Shown here: positions 10,382-22,010 of the stretch, piece by piece
How positions within the stretch are numbered: the first letter of the stretch is position 1
How the letters are laid out: each line of letters begins with the position of its first letter
Assembly: GCA_025766275.1 (NCBI GenBank)
Contig: JAFKAC010000221.1
Coordinates: 1-57,121, forward strand
Origin: Lactarius indigo
Taxonomy: Eukaryota > Basidiomycota > Agaricomycetes > Russulales > Russulaceae
DNA length: 57,121 bases
Direction of reading: 5' to 3'
Notes under the pieces: model-generated
The model's input: the letters and a program-made list of their open reading frames with translations, nothing else
Databases searched by the model: none
Told to the model about the DNA's origin: nothing
Program-made: the position numbers and the translations under genes

Positions 10382-12442
10382 TCTACAGATGTTCAGAGGG
10401 CATATATCGCCTTACGACGTGAAACACTGGAAGAATTAGCCAAGTTTAACTCCCAAACCCTCAAAGTACTGGTGAAATTCCTAGGGAAAAGTGTCAAAGG
10501 GACGACTAAATCTGTCTTTTTGGACATACTGTCGAATTATGTGAGGTGATATCAGTGTATCAGCTTGGTAACTCACTCACTCCATAATAGCATGTTAACT
10601 CTGGCTGGTTCGACGCCAATGACAGACTAATCAACCCCCTGGGACCTTTGGAGGTCCTTGACGTTACTGCCATGATCATGTCTGACAGTGGGGGGATTAA
10701 TGTCATGGATTTCAACATGGTTGTAGTGCTCTATGAAACAGCTGACAACTTGGAGGTGCTATGGGACCTTCCTGCATCATTGCTTGTCAAGTTATATTCT
10801 CATATAAATGAGAACCCGTCTCCAGGCTCTCTCAAATGTCTGAGTAAAAATGTATTGATCAAAAAACTTGGGGATGCAGTATGCTATCACTCACCACCTC
10901 TAGATTTACATGACACTGACACCCTAAAAAAGAGGAAACAGGAAGGGATCGTGGATTCCGAGGGGAGGTTGAACCACCCTGATCTAATCTGTCTTACACA
11001 CACCATGCAAGCCATTTCACAGAGGAAGAAGACTTGAGTCCTTGGTTGTGAGACACTGCAGGAAGTCTGGAGTGATATGAGGAAAATGACTCTCCCCACC
11101 TGGTGTTGCCCTTCCCCCACACAGATCGGAGACAGTCAACATAGGAAGATCTCTGCCAATGGATGGCGGACATTCTGTACAATTCACCTTCTCATTACCC
11201 TTAGCTGTCTCTGGGGTCACTCACCACCCGAAAGCCGGAGACATAAGCTTCTTTCCAATTTCTACAGTCTCGTTCATGCGACTAAGATCATACTATGAGA
11301 TCTGCCACCAGTGCTAGTGCACAGGAGTTCCAAGATCATATGATTACATATCTCTGTGGTCTTGGCAAGCTCTTTCCAATGTACCAGCTAGTGCCATCAC
11401 ATCATCTCGTGCTGCACATAAAGGAGCTCCTCTGCAGCTTTGGACCAACTCATGCTTGGCACTGTTGGGTATTTGAAAGGTACAATCATACACTTCAAAA
11501 GATCCCCACAAATGGGAAATTTGGTGCGCATAGCATGTGCCCTCAATGTGACTGGTATTTATATTGCTTCCTTTTCTAGGCCAGCTCAAAATAACTCTAT
11601 TTGAGCGTTTCTGTATGAACCAGAGACTAAGGGGGATCATCAACACGTTTGGCCTTAATTTGAGTCTAGAGAAACTTGTCGCAGCATTCAATCGGCACTT
11701 CGAGTCAACAGAATTGGGGACTTTGATGAGCGACATGTGAGGGTTTGAGAGCTCTACTCAGACTACGGAACACCACCAACTAAATGCTGCGAAAAAGCTG
11801 GACAGTCTCACCAGCAAACTATTACAGGCCTATGAAGAAAGAAAAGCCCAACAAGAGACTGGAATATTTGGACGGTGCGATGGAGATGTCAACCCCGAGT
11901 CTGCACTTGCAGCAACTAATGTGCAACCCTGGCGACAGGCCATTCGCCTTGGTGTCAAGCACGACAAATTCAGTTGATATGGAGTTAGTTTCAGCACCAT
12001 TAACTGTGTCCAACAAGACAGCTATGTCGCTATTGGGGGAAAGGTACCCAATGATTGGCATGCCAGCTGCATTCTCACGATCTTCACATACACTCATTGA
12101 AGTCCCATACCAGAGTTGGTGGGTCGTATGGAGACTTATTTTGTTGTGCAGAAGTACGAGGAACTTACACAAATGGATGCGATGCATGATCCTTATTGTA
12201 AGCATCCCTTCATCGGTGGTCATCTTTACTATGACAAGGTCAAGGGCCCAGAGCTTGTGACTCCAAGTCAAATTCTGTGCCATTTTGCCCATACCCCATT
12301 TGAACACCCTCACATTACATCTCCATGTATCCACGTGTTACCTCTTGATCGGGTATGTTGGTCCAATATGCTCCATGTACTCGAAAACTCACACGTGGGT
12401 ATGGATAGGACTGAACTTAAACTTCATTTGTCACTGACATGA
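10382..12442 (+). pseudogene. Tnp2/Plavaka (CACTA-like) transposase relic, C-terminal part
   Basis: Decayed transposase of the Tnp2-like type frequent in basidiomycetes. The best part (about 11060-11740) reads LQEVWSDMRKMTLPTW, then ISANGWRTFCTIHLLITLS, YLCGLGKLFPMYQLVPSHH, ELLCSFGPTHAWHCWVFERY, NHTLQKIPTNGKFG and ITLFERFCMNQRLRG. The conserved block FGPTHAWHCWVFERYN...TNGKFG is the DUF4218-like C-terminal region of these proteins. Upstream exons (10382-10546, then about 10591 on) contain WFDANDRLINPLGPLEVLDV; the intron between them begins GTGAGGTGA and ends ATAATAG. A TGA at 11035-11037 and several frame changes (near 11295, 11740, 12110) break it. The downstream part to 12442 (YFVVQKYEELTQMDAMHDPY, HVGMDRTELKLHLSLT) is also coding-like. 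Confidence 0.7.
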
Positions 12443-12803
12443 TAATTGAGGAAAGCACATTGTACTTCACTAGGTCACGGTGTCGTTTAAAAGGATCATT
12501 TGTCATTTGGTCTAATCTATATACACGAGTGTGTGGTCGAGAGTGATGTCAAGCCCAGACTTTTGTTGCTCATGTAGCTAGCGGCTTTCCCCTCCATGTG
12601 CGACATCCTATCTGCTGCGTTGGAGCTGGCACCTGACAGGAGCCATAAGACAAAGGAGCAGTTGTAGTAGCAGCTCTACATCCACAAGCTTGCCACCATA
12701 TTTCTCGTGCTTGATGTGCACACGGTCCAGCACAACTGGCCAGTCAGGGAGGATGTGCATGTGCAGGAGGTGGAGGGAAAACAGTTAACAGTTCGGCTCA
12801 GGC
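12443..12803. other. No recognisable gene
   Basis: Plus-strand reading gives short protein-like pieces (ALELAPDRSHKTKEQL, LVLDVHTVQHNWPVREDVHV) separated by stops. This may be the tail of the Tnp2-like relic or an unrelated decayed gene. No match recognised. Confidence 0.4.
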
Positions 12804-13388
12804 TCAACAAGATTGGTACATGCCTTCCATCCCCATGCCAGTGCATCCCTTCTCTCTTGAATTCTCAGTGTCACACGATAATTCATATACTTGTCTGAGG
12901 CTCCTCTGCCCCATGACCCTGACATTACGCTCCTGCTCTCTGAGAGTGCCAAAAAGCACTGCAGGGCACAAGCCATCGTACAGCATACTGGCGATGCGTA
13001 GTGTTACATGGCACAGTGGACAGCCAGGAGTGAGTGCAACCACAAGGTTGGGGCTGCTATCAAGCACAGCAATGCGTGGTGTGGTGGCGGAGGGCACATC
13101 CTGCACTGCGTGGGGAATGCCAATGAAATGGGGCAATGCAAGGTGAGTAAGACGTGCATGCACGAGCGCAGCGAGAAATTCGTTGAATAACACATAGGGG
13201 AGTGTATCAGGGAGTTGTGTGAGATGTGTGAGCATACCCGGCATGGTGGCAAGCAGCTCCACATGGAAGGCCGGTAGCGTCAGTGCTGATACTGTGCACA
13301 TAGAGTGGAGTGCCAGTGCTAGCGCAAGCACAAAGGACGGGCTGTGCATGGGCGAGTAAGCACACAGTGTGAGGGTCGTCATGAGCAT
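12804..13388 (-). CDS. Hypothetical ORF, 194 codons
   Basis: An uninterrupted minus-strand frame that starts MLMTTLTLCAYSPMHS and is rich in Leu, Ala and His. It has weakly hydrophobic stretches (FVLALALALHSM) but no motif I recognise. The opposite strand is also open in places, and the surrounding DNA is GT-rich, so it may be fortuitous. No neighbour gives a functional clue. Confidence 0.2.
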   Translation of the reverse strand: MLMTTLTLCAYSPMHSPSFVLALALALHSMCTVSALTLPAFHVELLATMPGMLTHLTQLPDTLPYVLFNEFLAALVHARLTHLALPHFIGIPHAVQDVPSATTPRIAVLDSSPNLVVALTPGCPLCHVTLRIASMLYDGLCPAVLFGTLREQERNVRVMGQRSLRQVYELSCDTENSREKGCTGMGMEGMYQSC

Positions 13389-14334
13389 TGCGAGGTGCAG
13401 TGCCCCTGCTAGCTGCGTGACACGTGTGTTGGTCTCATGAGAGGATTAATCGAGAGTAGGGTAGGGCACGAGCTGCGCTGCAGTGCTAAATTGCTTCGAG
13501 ATGCGGGACGAGGATGGGCAGCTGCAAGCATGGGATGTGAGCCAAGACATATGAGAGCGGGATTGGAAAGCTCTGGTGCACCTACTGTCGGGTGAGTCGT
13601 GGGCTGCACAGTTTGAACATCTGTGGGGCAGTCACTGTAATGTCCTTGGGCAGTACTGGTGCAGGGGGCATGTGCAGAATCAGTCGAGGAGGACAAGAAT
13701 GTGGGTGAGCTGAGTATGTGGGCATGGGTGAGGCATGTTTAGAAGGATGACCAGGTGCTGAGAGGGATGCTGTGATTTAGTACGCTCAAGAACATCTTGG
13801 ACATGTGCAGGAAAGAAGGTGAGACTGGCGAATTGGTATGGGCCATATCGAACTCAGAGATAATGCTGGCACGTTGCCCAAGGCCGCTGGGAGAACAGAT
13901 GTCCGGAGATGGAAGTAATGGCGAGCGTGTATGAGAGTGGGGCCACAGGACACTGTGATGATGGGAAATGACATCCTTTGAGGAGCTGTCCCCATCCCCT
14001 GTGGAAGGGTAACATGGAAGTAAAGGGGGTCAGTTGCTGGTGCGGGGATATTGAGATGGAAGATTAGTATGTCAAAGAGATCGTTGATAGTGAGTGCATG
14101 AGACTGGGTGCACCCCTGATGTCGAGGTTTTGAGAATTCTTGAACCCATGAGGAAAAGAAGGCACGGTGCGAAGAAGCTGTGGGAGTCATTGGGGAACTG
14201 GCAGGCTGGAAGTATCGTACTGCTCACTCATGCTTGATCGTGCAACGTGCAACCCAGGCGCCAGGTGCTGAAGCCAGCCAGACAAGGCAGAACTGCCCCA
14301 AGGATGATGTCTTCAACATCGATCAGTTGCGGGG
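13389..14334. other. No recognisable gene; GT-rich sequence left of Gypsy B1
   Basis: Short minus-strand frames (about 95 and 134 codons) occur but lack recognisable motifs. This sequence continues at 41292 once Gypsy B1 is removed. Confidence 0.4.
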
Positions 14335-14339
14335 TGGTC

Positions 14340-14914
14340 TGTAACGCCACTACAGGGGTGTTAGGTACGACCTGTACCAAGTCAGTCTGAACGTGGGAGT
14401 ACAAACTCAGAGGTTTGACTTCAGTAGAATGATGCACAAGAGTCACAAGGACGTAAGTCACTTGGACTGTAGTGGAAGGCTAAGGTGTGAAGACCTAGCA
14501 GAACTGAGGAGTTGCAAGACAGGGATATGCATGAAGGCACTTGAGTGTAGTATTACACAGGAAGTCTAGTCTACCGTACAAGCTAGATAGAACTAGGTTT
14601 AAATACGCGTAAGGCTGTATGGTCTATCCAAACAGATGGTGCCATTGCCCGATCAAGAAACAATAGGAAGTACATAAGGAGAACAAGGCATAGACATAGT
14701 GAGAATAAAAGGTGGATCACACAAGGTCACACATGGATGAGAACAAGATGGAAACTAGCACATGTCAAGCTTTATCAAAAGAGATTGTTGATAAGCAAGG
14801 CGTGTGATAGGAACCAGATAATTGTAAAGTCCGCGTAATTGTACAGGGCTCGTAAAGTATTGGGAGAGGAATAGCAGTGTCGGAGAAAGAACGAGTCTGG
14901 AAGAAATCGTAACA
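14340..14914 (-). repeat. 3' LTR of Gypsy B1
   Basis: 575 bp, TGTAACGCCACTACAG...AATCGTAACA on the plus strand; pairs with 40713-41286. TSD TGGTC lies just to its left. Confidence 0.95.
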
Positions 14915-14926
14915 TTACCCCCCATC
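14915..14926 (-). other. Polypurine tract of Gypsy B1
   Basis: On the minus strand, GATGGGGGGTAA abuts the 3' LTR, as expected for the plus-strand DNA primer. Confidence 0.8.
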
Positions 14927-14948
14927 TTGGTCTGAAGGTGCCTCAACT

Positions 14949-16081
14949 TCAGGACTTGGGATCTACGAGATTGTAGGTGTTAGCGTCCCAGTCGTTCTCC
15001 GGCCAGTCTGTCATGTCTGTGGGACAGTAATGGGTGTGAAGAAAGAAGAGGGGTCCTCGAGCTCCACACTTGTGGCACATCTCGTATTGTGGGCATCGGA
15101 TTTCATCATGATTGGCATTGGTCTGAAAGCATCGTCCACACCATCTGCCCTGGGTAGTGGCTGCCACGGTCAGTGGTGAGGGTACTGTGAATGACGTGGT
15201 AGTGTCAGGCGACATTTCCCGACGTATTCACTCTTCCGCTTGTTGTGTGGTGATTACTTCAGTCACCATTTCTGTGCGGCAGAAGATACACTGGTGGGAC
15301 TGATGCTCTTGGCTTTGACAGTGTCGACAGGCCGGTCTTGGCCTTGTGGGGCAGTTGCGTACTAGGTGGTGAGGACTGTTACAGTGGTAACACCGTCGTC
15401 AACGGGGTCTGTTGGCAAGTCGAGGGAACTCCACAGGTCCACTGCATCTAGGGGAGAAAGGGATGGCATAGCGGGAGTGGTGTAATGGGGCAGGGAGTGC
15501 TGTGAGGCAGGCATACTCGTTAGTGATGGTAGTAAGGGCCCCTGCATATTGCAAGCACCTTTTGGTGCTTGCTAGCATGAGGTCCACAGTGAGTTGTTCA
15601 GCTCTAAGCTTCCGAGCATCCTCCTCCAGTTTTTCATGCTTTTCATCCAGCTCCTTCAAAGCCGCAAGCCCCATGCGCAGGTGAGTCACTTCGGCAGTGA
15701 GTCATGGGGAGTTAAGCTTGATTAGGGTTTCGTCGAGTGCGCAGGCTCAGATGTCATTGGGGTCAAAGAATTGAAGTTGTTTGGCTGAGAAGGGGGGCAC
15801 AGAGATGTTGGGGTGTAAGGTGGACAAGTAGACTGTTTCGCCATAGTGTGGTTGCCTAGCCCCCATCACTCCTACCACCTTGGTGAATCCTTTGCAATAG
15901 TAAATATACTTCGCAATGTTGAATCCACCCTCAGGTAGCGGGATTTGAAGGGGGTAGTATTTTGGAGAGCCCAGCGTATTCGGGAAGAAGGGAGCTCCTG
16001 GATCGTCAGTGTCTTCAGTGAGGGAGTCTGGTCAGTCATAGTTGATGGGGGTATGGACTCGGACAGGGGTGAGTGGAGTAG
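14949..16081 (-). pseudogene. ORF3 of Gypsy B1, C-terminal three quarters (rest at 35047-35419)
   Basis: The larger piece of a roughly 502-codon ORF split by element B2. Reading down the minus strand: Y-rich KGF/YGE region, a charged helical segment (ALKELDEKHEKLEEDARKLR, LTVDLMLASTKRCLQYAGAL), then three zinc-knuckle motifs: CYHCNSPHHLVRNC and CRHCQSQEHQSHQC (both C-X2-C-X4-H-X4-C) and CGRCFQTNANHDEIRC (C-X2-C-X6-H-X4-C), followed by CPQYEMCHKCG. It ends WPENDWDANTYNLVDPKS and a stop at 14949-14951, 23 nt from the polypurine tract. Frame breaks occur, for example near 15230. Knuckles of this type bind single-stranded nucleic acid in Gag and cellular proteins; their role here is inferred. Function unknown. 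Confidence 0.7.
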
Positions 16082-16667
16082 TGTTATGATTTCTCCGGAC
16101 TTGTTCTTTCCTTTCCTTACTATTCCCACCCTGATACTATACGAGCCCTGTACAATTACACGGACTTTATGATTACCCAGTTTCTATCACGTGCCTTGCT
16201 TATCGACGATTCCTTCTGATAAAGCTTGACATGTGCTAGTTCCCGCCTCATTTCCACTCATGCGTGACCCCATGTGATTCGCCCTTATTCTCACTATATC
16301 CATGCCTTGTTCTACTTATGCCTTTCCCCTTATTCTCCGAACGGGTGATGACGCCATCTGTTTGCTGTGGCCATACAACCTGACTTGTATTTAAGCCTAG
16401 TCGCACCTAGCTTGTATGGTAGACTAGACTTCTTGTGTAATACTACACTCGTCTAAACTCAGATCACCTTGAGTGCTCTTGAAAGTCTCCCGACCTCCTT
16501 ATTCCTGCTAGACCTTTGCGTCTTAGCCTTCCTCTACAATCCAAGTGACTTAGGTCCTTGTGATCCTTGTGCATCATCTCTACTGAAGTCAAGCCTCTGA
16601 GCTTGTACTACTGTGAGCTGATTGACTTGGTACAGGCCGTACCTAACGCCCCTGTAGTGGCGTTACA
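16082..16667 (+). repeat. 5' LTR of Gypsy B2
   Basis: 586 bp, TGTTATGATTTCTCC...GTGGCGTTACA; pairs with 34456-35041. By eye almost all differences are CpG-type, with about three others. Confidence 0.95.
16388..16431 (+). promoter_or_regulatory. Core promoter and predicted RNA start of Gypsy B2
   Basis: TATTTAAG (16388-16395) is followed 33 nt later by AGACTAGACTT (16421-16431). That 11-mer is the exact reverse complement of the primer-binding site at 16670-16680, which marks 16421 as the likely first transcribed base under a Tf1-type self-priming model. Confidence 0.6.
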
Positions 16668-16669
16668 TT

Positions 16670-16680
16670 AAGTCTAGTCT
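16670..16680 (+). other. Self-primer binding site of Gypsy B2
   Basis: AAGTCTAGTCT, two bases (TT) after the LTR end. It is perfectly complementary over 11 nt to LTR 16421-16431 (AGACTAGACTT). The same pair exists in B1 (40700-40710 with 40935-40945) and B3 (33828-33838 with 34073-34083). Confidence 0.75.
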
Positions 16681-16694
16681 CCTAACTGCACACT

Positions 16695-18304
16695 GTGGCT
16701 CTCACCAGCCGAAGTCAAACCCAGTTTGTCTGGGAATACCTGGAACGACACCCACACAACGACCTCCGACCCTCCATCAAAGGAACCGCCCTTTGGAGGA
16801 ACACTCCACACAATGAAGGGTATTATGTCTACGACCCTAACAAACTCTCCTACGAACCCGTCGAATATATCGAGGACCAACATATCTGGGCCTACATTGC
16901 CTACTCCGACTCAAAACATTCTTGGTACTCATACAAACCAGTCCCCACACACCTCGGACTAGGACCAGGAAAAGGCCAAATCCAAGCTATCAATGCCAAT
17001 TCAGATGTCAAAGAACCCGCATCAGAACCTGATTCCAATTCAGAAAACAACCCTACCCTCACTCCCACTATCCAAAGGCCAGTCGACTTCACATCGTATG
17101 CCAACATGTCAGCCACCCAACTCTCCACCACCCTCACCATTGCCCAACCTGCAGGAACCTCGTCAGCGAATCCTTCAGGTAGTGGAGGACATTCTTTGGG
17201 AGGAAGTCTGCCAACAGGTGGAGGAGGCTCTGTGGGAAGCACAGGAGGCCATCATGGAGGCAGTGCGCCTGGAGGTGGAGGTGGTGTGCCTGGAGGTGGA
17301 GGTGGTGCACCTGGAGGCAGAGCAGGTGCTGGAGGCACAGCCGCAGGAGGAGCCCCACCCCCAAACGGACAACTCGGAGGGAACCCACCGCCGGAGTTCA
17401 GTGGAGATTGAGAAACCAGCCGCGCATTCCTCAATGCCTTTTCTCTTTACTGAGGAATGAACCTGAACGTCCAACAGCTCATGCTCCCTTACTCCTGAGC
17501 AATGACCCTCCTCTCATACATCAGAGGACCGTTGGTAGACAATTGGGTAGAAGAACAAATCCAATGGCTGGTCGATCAACTAGTGGGTGGAGTAGCCATG
17601 AACGCCGAGAACCTATGGAATACCATAGAAACACGCTTTATCCAAGCATACACTGACACCACCCAACAACAAAAAGCGAGACACTCCATTCAAACCTTTG
17701 AATGGAAAAGGAAGATATTGATACATACATCGCCAAATTTTCTAACTTGGTGAATAAAGCGGGGTACAACAAAGATGAAGCCACCACTCTAGAAATCTTC
17801 CAAAAAGGACTACCAAACGCACTTGTAGTCAACACAATCAAGTTCCACCATCCGATAATGTGGGATGACTGGAAAGCAGCAGTCACCCTACAGCAAGCTG
17901 AATACCTCCTTCTCAAAGACAAACAAGGGGGAGTGTCGCACGATCAGTGGCTGTCCACTTTGAACAAAAATCGAGACCCGAACGCAATGGACATAAGCCA
18001 CACCCAAGCCCACGCAGCTATGACAGACAAAGAAAAGAAGCAACTGCAAAAGGAAGGGAGATGTTTCCACTGTTGAGGGCAAGGACATATCTCGCGTTTC
18101 TGTCCCCAGAAACCAAGGACCACTGCCAAGGCCACAGAAACCACCCCCACTACAGCCACCATCTCCATGACAGCTTCCCGACCCCTCTCAAATGAAGAGC
18201 AGGCAGAAGCACAAGTTGCCACCCTCTTTGCCCAAAGCCCTGAAGTCCACAAGCTCATGGTAGACAAGTTATTTGGACAGAAGAAGGATTTTGTGAATGC
18301 TTGA
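16695..18304 (+). pseudogene. gag: Gypsy B2 gag (stops and one frameshift)
   Basis: Gag of about 535 codons. N-terminal domain: LTSRSQTQFVWEYLERHPHN, SYEPVEYIEDQHIWAYIAYS. A disordered and Gly-rich middle (GGGGVPGGGGGAPGG) follows, then the capsid-like region (FSGD...RAFLNAF, WVEEQIQWLVDQLVGGVAMN, YNKDEATTLEIFQKGLPNAL) and a broken zinc knuckle (CFHC, stop, GQGHISRFC). The start codon, aligned with ATG in B1 and B3, is GTG here. TGA codons at 17409-17411 and 17496-17498 sit where B1 has CGA. The knuckle stop sits where B1 has CAA and B3 has CGT. A frameshift occurs near 17700. It ends KKDFVNA with pol in the -1 frame. Confidence 0.9.
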
Positions 18305-21300
18305 ACCCAGTGGCCTGGGCTAGAGCATTAAAACTTAGCGTGTACAATAGCAGATTCTGATCCATGCGAATTCCAGTACTTTTCAAATCTGCACACATGA
18401 TGGCCGAATGAAACGTTCTTGTTGACTCCGGGGCAACCGACAATTTTATAAGCGCAAACCTCCTAAGATGACTGAAAATCACTTGGCTAGCCACGGAACG
18501 ACCCATTAAGATATGGAATGTGGACGGAACTCATAACCAAGGAGGAGAAATCACCTCCTTCACCGATCTAACTGTCAAAACGGGAGGAAAGACCCAAAAT
18601 CTCCAATTCCTTATCACCGATCTTGGAAATGACGAAGTCATCCTCGGATATCCCTGGTTTACAGCTTTTGAACCAAAATTCCACCGGCGAGATGCTACCC
18701 TAGATGAGGAATTCCAACCAGTCGTAATCACCAGCCTTAATTTGTCAGATGAAGCCGTGCCCATGGAAGCTACCATTAAGGCATTGGAGACATATCAACT
18801 TGACAAATTGGCTTGGGAACAACTGGAACAAGGAAAAGACCCATGTATCCGACTGTGAAAGACAACGACAGCATCGGAATTAGCACAACAAGAAGCTGCA
18901 AAGAAGCCCCAGAGAACCTTTGAAGAGATGGTCCCTGAGGAATATAGAAGACATCGGAAGGTCTTCAGTGAAGAAGCCTCCCAACGCTTCCCTCCATCAC
19001 GAACTTGGGATCACGCTATCAACCTAGTCCCAAATGCCCCCGAGACCATGGATTGTAAAGTATACCCGCTCACAGTCCCTGAAACCGAAAAACTATCAGA
19101 AATCGTGACCGAACACCTAGACAAGAAGTACATTCAACCATCAAAGTCCCCTTACGCGTCCCCCTCCTTCTTTATCAAGAAGAAGGATGGGAAGTTATGC
19201 CCAGTACAAGATTACCGCCACCTCAATGAACTCACCATAAAGAACCATTATCCCCTCCCCCTAATCCCGAACTCATCAATAGGATTAGAGAAGCACACCT
19301 CTACTCCAAGCTCGATATCCAGTGGGGATACAATAATATTCGAATCAAACCAGGGGATGAATGGAAGGTGGCATTCAAAACCAATCAGGGACTATTCAAA
19401 CCAAGGGTCATTTTTTTGGCCTCACCAATTCCCTAGTACCTTCCAGACTATGATGGACACCATATTCCAGGAGCTAGTGCTGACAGGAGAAGTTATCGTC
19501 TACATGGACGATATCTTAATCACAACGCAGATGACTGTACCCATCACAGACAAATATTACACTGAGTTCTAGACCTCTGTAACAAACATGACTTGTATAT
19601 CAAACCGGAAAAATGCATGTTCGAGGTCTACAAGGTGGAATACCTGGGATTGATTATTGGATATGGCAAATTGCAGATGGACCCGATAAAAGTCCAAGGC
19701 ATATGGGACTGGAAAGCACCAAAATCCCTAAAAGAAGTACGAGCCTTCTTAGGTTTCTGCAACTTCTATCAACAGTTCATAAGAGGATTCTCCACAATAG
19801 CAAGACCACTCCATGATCTCACAAAAAAGGACGTACCCTGGGAATGGACTGATGCCAGACAAAAGGTGTTCGATACCATCAAAGAACAATTAGTTCCAAA
19901 CCGGTACTTCTATTCCTGAAATTGGACCAACCCTTCGAGATCAAAGTGGACGCCTCTAGTTACACCCTAGGAGCGGTATTAAACCAAAAAGGGGAAGACC
20001 AAAAGATACACCTGGTTGCGTTCTACTCCAAATCACTAACAGAAGCAGAACACAACTACGATATCTATGATAGGGAATTATTGGCCATCGTCAAAAGCCC
20101 TACGAACCTGGCGCACATACCTAATCGGCTCTCCCCACCTGATAACAATTCATACGGACCATGCCAATCTTCAATATTGGAAGGAACCAAGGAAAATCAG
20201 CCGATGCATAGCATGAGAGTTCCAAGAACTCTCAGAATACAATTTTGTGCTCAAGCACATCCCCAGTACCAAAAACACCCAAGCAGATTCCCTGTCAAGA
20301 CACCCTGATTACGATGATGGTACGACAGATAACGATCATGTCACAGTACTACCGGAGGAAGTATTCCTAAAAATCACCCAAATGTCCATGCACGACATGG
20401 ACATATGGATGCAGATTACTCAAAACATGGAAGAATCGGCAGTCCTTCCCTGGGTTGAACCTCATAACCTAAAAAAGCACAACGGCTTTGGTGGAAAGGT
20501 GATGCCCGTTGTTGTGGGAAACAACGACCTTAAGTGGGGGGTAATCACCTTTTTCCACGATACTCCAAGCACGGGACCCAGGAATTGCAAATACACTGGA
20601 ACTAATGTGACATGATTTCTGGTGGCCCAACATGCGAAAAGACATAGAAGCTTATGTCAAGGGATGCGCCACATGCCAAAGTAACAAGATCAACCCTCAC
20701 CAACAAAAACCACACCTATTCCCCATTGCAACCGACCCGTCAGCAGAACCGTTCAAGGTGGTGGCCATGGACTTCATTGTGAAACTCCCCATTTTGAACG
20801 GCTTTGATTCAATTCTCACAATTACTGATCATGACTGCTCCAAAGCAGCCATATTCATCCATGCAATGAAACAATAACATCAGAAGGAGTCGCTAAACTC
20901 TACCTTCAACATGTATACCCTCACTATGGTCTACCACGAAAAATCATATCCAATTGAGACCCCAGATTCACATCAACATTCATGCGCCAATTATGCAAGA
21001 TGCTGGGCATACAACAAAATATATCATCAGCATACCACCCTCAAACTGATGGACAATTGGAACACACCAACCAGTGGCTGGAACAATACTTACAACATTG
21101 GTGCAACGTACGACAAGACAATTGGGCGGAAGTCCTACCTATGGCACAATTCGCGCACAATTCATGGACCAATGCCACAACCAAAAGCTCCCCATTCTCA
21201 CTCCTTATGGGATGGGAACCCTGAACAATGTGGAACCCGAAACCATCGAGCTGTCCAACAGTAGATCAAAGGTTAGAAGATCTACTAGTCCTTAGACAAC

Positions 21301-21824
21301 ATGCTCAAGACAGTATCAAACACGCACAACACCTAATGGCGCAACAGGGCAAGGGAACATTCATACCTTATCAGCAAGGAGACCACATGTGGCTAGAAGG
21401 TACGAACCTTCATACCTTCTACCCCACAAGCAAACTCGCCCCTAAGTGATATGGACCCTTTAAGATCACACGGGTTCTATCAGATGTTTCCTACGAACTC
21501 AAACTACCAGCATCATGGAAGATCCACCCTGTATTCCATGCGAACCTTCTCATGCCGTATAAGGAGATGGAGATGCATGGCACCAATTTCACCCAACCTT
21601 TGCCTGACCTTATCGATGGAGAAGAAGAATATGAAGTGGAGCAGATTGAAGATGCCCAGGTACAAGGACAAGGGCGCAAACTCCATTTCCTAGTAAAATG
21701 GAAGGGATTCCCCACAAGTGACAATACGTGGGAACCAGCAACCCATCTAACACATGCGCAAGACACTATCAAGAACTATTACCAAACACACCCATCCACC
21801 GAAGGGGCTGGACACAAGGTATAA
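18301..21824 (+). pseudogene. pol: Gypsy B2 pol: protease, RT, RNase H, integrase, chromodomain (decayed)
   Basis: Pol begins in the -1 frame at the gag stop (LNPVAWARALKLSV). Protease: VDSGATDNFI (about 18425) and LGYPWF (about 18645). RT: KKDGKLCPVQDY (about 19180), TFQTMMDTIFQELV (about 19440), YMDDIL (about 19500), LGFCNFYQQFIRGF (about 19755). RNase H: FEIKVDASSYTLGAV (about 19940). Integrase: GCATCQ of the zinc region (about 20665), VAMDFIVKLP with the first catalytic Asp (about 20765), AYHPQTDGQLEHTNQWLEQY with the catalytic Glu (about 21035). Chromodomain: EEEYEVEQIEDA and LHFLVKWKGFPTSDNTWEPA (about 21630-21740), expected to bind methylated H3K9 chromatin by family knowledge. TGA at 18856-18858 is CGA in B1 and B3. 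Frameshifts lie near 19267, 19420, 20090 and 20880. Confidence 0.9.
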
Positions 21825-22010
21825 AGGAAGAGCCCCTCCACCCGACCCATTAGCAATGCAATACCATGACTTCTACCCCAATCTCAGACACCACCCTCGT
21901 CAATATCCTTGACAACCCCGAGCTTGACTTGTTCCTCGAACGAGGAGTTGTCGTTATCAACCTCACCAACATTCCCCACCTATCACCACACCACCAGCCA
22001 CCGACTCCCC

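Noticed and set aside
17134..17474. Antisense and alternative-frame ORFs over the Gly-rich gag segments (also near 7172-7423, 33038-33499, 39866-40258)
   Set aside because: GGN/CCN repeats encoding Gly in gag stay open in other frames. The same shadows appear in every gag copy.
20976..21264. Overlapping plus-strand ORF (MYTLTMVYHEKSYPIET...) in B2 integrase
   Set aside because: The frame carrying YHPQTDGQLEHTNQWLEQ is the real integrase. The other frame has no motif and appears because a frameshift opened it.
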